Origin: Zygnema circumcarinatum
Lineage: Eukaryota; Streptophyta; Zygnematophyceae; Zygnematales; Zygnemataceae
Assembly: GCA_037447605.1 (NCBI GenBank)
Contig: CM074806.1
Coordinates: forward strand, 4,612,266-4,676,265
Direction of reading: 5' to 3'
DNA length: 64,000 nucleotides
In this document: one piece after another, positions 60,319 through 64,000 of the stretch
Layout of the letters: every line of letters begins with the position of its first letter
Numbering within the stretch: position 1 is the stretch's first letter
Translations under genes and position numbers: made by a program
Notes under the pieces: model-generated
Told to the model about the DNA's origin: nothing
Databases searched by the model: none
What the model saw: the letters and a program-made list of their open reading frames with translations, nothing else

Positions 60319-60764
60319 GCTGAAATCTAACTCCTTCAGCCTGCGCGGAATAACACACCAGCACTCAAAGTCCAGCGAAAGGGCGAGAGCAAGAGCGAGA
60401 GCTTCAGAGAGTGGCGCAGCCTTGGGCAGGGGTGCAACCGAATGCCGGTATGTTGGTTGGGTGACAGCGGTCACCCACCGCTTACTAAACTTCCCGAGTG
60501 AACCTCACACCCGGCATGGAGGATTGGAGGCGAGGCTGCATCCAATGGCGGGAACATGCGTGTTCCTCTCATTTCGAATGGGTGAAGGTGGCCTGCTGTA
60601 CGAACGCTCACCGCATTTATTCAGCGCCTTGGCGGCAGCGGCCACCCTTATGCGTCGGTGCCGCAGTGGATCCTCACAGCAGCGGGTCAACTGTCAACTC
60701 ATCCCGTACAACGGTGACCCGTAATTATGCGGACGTGATTTACGTTCCCAAAACGTAAGGAAGA

Positions 60765-60999
60765 TGTGGTAGGAGTTAGTGATCCCTGGAGCCACGTGGC
60801 TCTACATATGTCTCGGTATACGCGCGCGCCGAACCCTTGCAGCCGCCCTTGAAGGTTGGATCCCCGAGACCCTTCGCAGTCACAGGTGGTCCCAGGCACT
60901 TGCTTGGCCCTTTCGGCCCTTGCGAGGTGAAAGAGGTACCTAGAGGCGGGCCACCCCAAAGTACACCTCCGTGGGTGGCCCTTGGCGGGCCCCGCTACA
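60765..60999 (-). mobile_element. Possible Ty3/gypsy 3' LTR, copy B
   Basis: On the minus strand TGTGGGGAGTAA is followed by TGTAGCGGGGCC at 60999, matching the polypurine/LTR junction of copy A. The proposed end CTACCACA at 60765 is a guess. 60319-60764 between the copies holds nothing recognisable. Confidence 0.35.
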
Positions 61000-61097
61000 T
61001 TACTCCCCACAGCCGAGATGTAGAAACGCCCTACCGTTCCGCGTGTCAATGAGAGTAGTAAAAGCGGCTAAATGTTTCAGCGACGCGGCGTCAGACT

Positions 61098-62384
61098 CTA
61101 CGTGATGGCGAGGGAGGACTCGGCGATAATCCTGGTCAAGTCCCTTTCCGAGTTGCGCGGGGACGGCTCAGGAACCCCCCGTGCCGCCCTCGCCCGCTCT
61201 CCTGCGGCCTGCGCCTCCCAGTACAAGTTGATGAGCTCCTGGCAATTGGTTAAGTTGCCCTCGGCTTCCCATGTGCTATGTTCAACCCCATAGCCCAACC
61301 ACTTCACGAGGTATTCGTGACGGGAAGAGCGACCCTTGCTCACAATACGGTGGGCTTGAATGGTTTCAACTTCGTACTCAAGTTCACCTTCAAGTTCCAC
61401 TGGTGGGGGAGGTGGCTGGATCCTCCCATCGCTACGGTAGACCTTTAGCAAGCCCACATGAAAGACCGGATGCACCTTCATGTGGGATGGTAAATCCAAC
61501 CCGTAGTTTAAGTCATTGATTCGCTTCCACTCGGAAAGGTCCGACATGAAGCTGGCCACAAAATTTTTACGCAGTTCCGCCATAAGCTTTGAGTCTCGCC
61601 CGCCAGATTTCTAAAGTACTTACCTCACGCTTCGCTGAAGGTGAGTCGGGTAATGCGGACGTCGTACATAGGCCTTTATGTCGCTGACCGGGCCGCTTAG
61701 CGTGGTCTCCGCTGCAAGTTCTCCTCAAGTAGCCGCTCCTCGCATATTAGTCGGACAAAAGATCTGACTGCGGGAGGTTGAGTCCCACCAGTCCCTCTCA
61801 GCTTCCAAGGATCGGGGGTTCTGTGGACACCCATGTTCCACGGATCAGGGGGCTGATCCCTTGGTTGCAGGGGATTTAGGGGATGCTGGCCAAAGTTCAG
61901 GAAGAAAGGGGTGGTACCAATGGATTCCTGGAAAGCATTATTAATGGCGTACTCAGCCACTGGGAGCAGTTCATCCCACCCATCCGGGATAGGTCCCACA
62001 TAATGCCGGAGGTAATCCTCCAGGATCTTGTTCACCCGTTCCGTCTGGCCATCGGTTTGCGGGGTGGAAAGCTGTACTCAACGCCTGCTTGGTCCCAACG
62101 ATTTTGAGCACTTCCGTCCAGAAATGGCCGGTGAATCGTGGATCACCGCCGACACAATTTCTCTCGACCGAAGAATCTGGCGCCGCTCCACACTTTGTCA
62201 ACATACAATCAGGTAATCTGGCCGCCCTGGGCCGTCTTGCAGAGAGGTTGGTGCAAAATGCACCATCTTGCCGAAATGATCGACAAAGACGAGGGACGGA
62301 GTCATGCCCCTCGAGGTGCCCGGTGAAGATCCTGCGGATCAAGTCCATACCCACACCGCCCCATTTCCGAAAAAGCGAGGTGTG
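61098..62384 (-). pseudogene. Decayed Ty3/gypsy chromovirus integrase and chromodomain, copy B
   Basis: Minus-strand pieces in order: 62354-61971 has an integrase core (DPRFTGHFWTEVLKIVGTKQ, TAFHPA) but changes frame afterwards; 62035-61697 continues in another frame with LEDYLRHYVGPIPDGWDELLPVAEYAINNAFQESIGTTPFFLNFG; 61583-61098 carries the C-terminal region (HPVFHVGLLK) and chromodomain (HEYLVKWLGYGVEHSTWE). At least two frameshifts break the polyprotein, so it is inactive. Reverse transcriptase and RNase H are not visible upstream, so the element is also truncated. Confidence 0.85.
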
Positions 62385-63031
62385 AGGCTGTACCGCCGTG
62401 ATCCCGCCGCGGGGTTTGTTTCAAGGACAAGTTGGACGTTTAGTACATACGCTTTCACATCCCTCGAGAGTCCAGGCTGTCAGTGTTAGTGTGCTATAGT
62501 TGGGCATTATGCGGGTTCACACTAGCGTTGTTGTGTGGTCTCGGTTGGAAACATGAGATACGCTGGTAGTGTTCTGCAGGAAATACGGTCGGGCCAAATG
62601 GCCGATTGGCGGTACAGCACCGGCGGAGGATCGGTGATGTCGGTGAACGGCGTCCGGACCCTTAGATGTGATCCGTGATTTCGGCCAGCCGAGGTCAACT
62701 ACGGAGGAGACCGGTCGGCGTACAGCGGACAAGTGTGAAACTTGGCGAAATCACGGCAGCCGGAGATTTAATGCATGAGGGCGGAGAATATTAATGCGAT
62801 GCTTGGCCTTGAAGGCAATTTATCTTGTAGCGAGGCGGACGCGGACGGCGGCGGAAGTTCTGGCTTCGAGCGGACGACAAGTTCAGATAGGCGGGCTATG
62901 CAGACTGACGACTGGAGTGATGTTTGGCGTGGGTTTGCGAAAAGGTACATAGCGCTGGATGTTGAGCAGCATTACCTAGGCTGGCGAGCGCGCCGAGGGC
63001 GGCGTGGCGTGACATCGGTCAGCAAGGAAGA
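62385..63031. other. No gene recognised between the gypsy and copia remnants
   Basis: An open frame at 62775-63062 (+) matches no family I know. The sequence is likely more mobile-element debris or flanking DNA. Confidence 0.3.
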
Positions 63032-63453
63032 TGTCCGTAACGGCCCATGTGGCGGTATATAGGGTTTAGCTTTGTTATGAAGGACAGCACATTAGACTCT
63101 GATAAAGAGTGACTTGATACACGTACTGCTGCGTGTTCTTTGGGCTGCCGCGGCCTTACCGCAAGGTAGTGGTAAGGGGAGAAGTAGCTAGTGAGAGAGA
63201 AACTTCATGTGGGTGACATTCTTATTATAAGGAGTTTAAATGAGTGAGCTTTCTCCTATACTCTCTCATTATTGTGATTTCCGCTGTCTTTCGTCTCTGC
63301 GTTCATTACGTGAGTTATATATGGGCTATGAGTGAAGTGGTGAGATAGAGGTAGAGAGTGAAAGATGTCTTCATGCGGTGGGAGCAGGAGTTCCAATGGG
63401 CGACCGCGAGGTGGCGCCCGGAAGCGCTTGAGAAACGAATCCAGGACTCAACA
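63032..63453 (+). mobile_element. Probable Ty1/copia 5' LTR
   Basis: A possible TG start at 63032, a TATATA box near 63056, AT-rich sequence after 63220, and an ACA end at 63453, three bases before a primer-binding site. The left boundary is uncertain because the other LTR lies outside the window. Confidence 0.4.
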
Positions 63454-63456
63454 AAG

Positions 63457-63470
63457 TGGTATCGAGGCAA
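63457..63470 (+). promoter_or_regulatory. Primer-binding site for initiator Met tRNA
   Basis: TGGTATCGAGGCAATGG resembles the common copia site TGGTATCAGAGC, complementary to the 3' end of initiator Met tRNA. It sits at the expected place just after the LTR. Confidence 0.55.
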
Positions 63471-63473
63471 TGG

Positions 63474-64000
63474 TCATGGCGAGGACCCGTGAAGTTCAAC
63501 ATTCCGCGTGCGGCGGTCAAGACCTTCTGAGGGTGGAGATGGCTGGTTTGGTTCCTTAACAAAGTGGGCAAGGGACTGTTAAAGTCGCGTCCAGCGGCAC
63601 CATCAAAGGCGCGTTGCTGGGAGAGCCCGCGGCGGAAGCGGCGGTCGGAACCGCAGTGGCGCTCGCCAGATGGAGTGCCAAGGACAACAAAGCGCTCACC
63701 CAGATCGTCATGAGTGTGAGGGGAAGTCCTTCGTCCATGCTGTATGATCTCAAGACCTCACATGCTATGTGGAGGTGCTTAGAAGAGATGTATGATGTAA
63801 AGGATAACGTCACGATAGTGAGTCTTTACACGCAGCTTGGGAAGATGAAGATGACTTCGGATGAGAAACTGAGTGAATATATGGTCAGGTTTGATACCTT
63901 GATGGAGAGGTTCATAGCTCTACAGAAACCGTTAGAGAGTGACCATAAGATCAGCCAGTTCTTAGGGGGATTGACCTCTAGATTTGATGTAGCAGTCGCA
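63474..64000 (+). pseudogene. Ty1/copia gag (UBN2-type), 5' part, runs off window
   Basis: The frame from ATG at 63474 meets a stop at 63557-63559. The same frame then continues to the window end and encodes a recognisable gag: MWRCLEEMYDVKD, SLYTQLGKMKMTSDEKLSEYM, RFDTLMERFIAL, HKISQFLGGL. The stop means the copy is decayed, or translation starts later. Protease, integrase and reverse transcriptase would lie beyond the window. Confidence 0.75.

Noticed and set aside
1-64000. tRNA or rRNA genes
   Set aside because: I looked for T-loop GTTCGANTC contexts with matching stems and found none convincing; a covariance-model scan would be needed to be sure.

Overview
The window is nuclear DNA from a photosynthetic eukaryote. 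Every recognisable gene is split by spliceosomal introns with GT-AG borders. The gene set contains plant-type proteins: an STN7/Stt7 thylakoid kinase, an ELF5/WBP11 splicing protein, a GlcAT14-type arabinogalactan glucuronosyltransferase, an OCT-like transporter and a RAN1/HMA5-type copper ATPase. This suits a streptophyte, and probably a charophyte alga, because the short telomere-like arrays are TTAGGG rather than the land-plant TTTAGGG. The species cannot be named from sequence alone. Two assembly gaps are present (10 N at 28523 and 100 N at 51370).

Layout. 1-3472 holds two long inverted-repeat (fold-back) elements and no gene. 3473-8737 (+) is a copper P1B-ATPase in 8 exons. 9428-13270 (-) is ELF5/WBP11 in 8 exons. 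It is divergent from 13694-20260 (+), an RGP1-type arrestin-fold protein in 13 exons. 21290-23823 (-) is an AIG2-like gamma-glutamylcyclotransferase in 5 exons. 26015-28835 (-) reads as one gene joining a helical N-terminal half to a GT2-like glycosyltransferase. 30231-34079 (+) is the GlcAT14-like enzyme in 7 exons. 35107-35766 (-) is a small uncharacterised protein. 36407-42876 (+) is a 15-exon OCT-like MFS transporter. 45240-49687 (-) is STN7 in 10 exons. 51470-54802 (-) is ribosomal protein uS3, with its 3' end lost in the gap. It is divergent from 55459-57415 (+), PEX19. From about 58 kb onward the window is mobile DNA: a small TIR element, two Ty3/gypsy chromovirus 3' ends and the start of a Ty1/copia element.

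Exon models were built by hand. Each was accepted only when splice sites, reading phase and family similarity agreed; all eleven recognised genes keep phase throughout. The genes are mostly unrelated housekeeping, organelle and membrane functions, with no sign of a cluster or operon-like system. The unusual content lies in the non-coding DNA: telomere-like arrays with a consistent strand relation to the host gene, a dispersed CCATTGG-centred decamer, CGTAC/GATATATCG blocks just upstream of start codons, a phased G-box triplet, an open in-frame intron and a likely GC-AG intron. I did not find a convincing undescribed multi-gene system.
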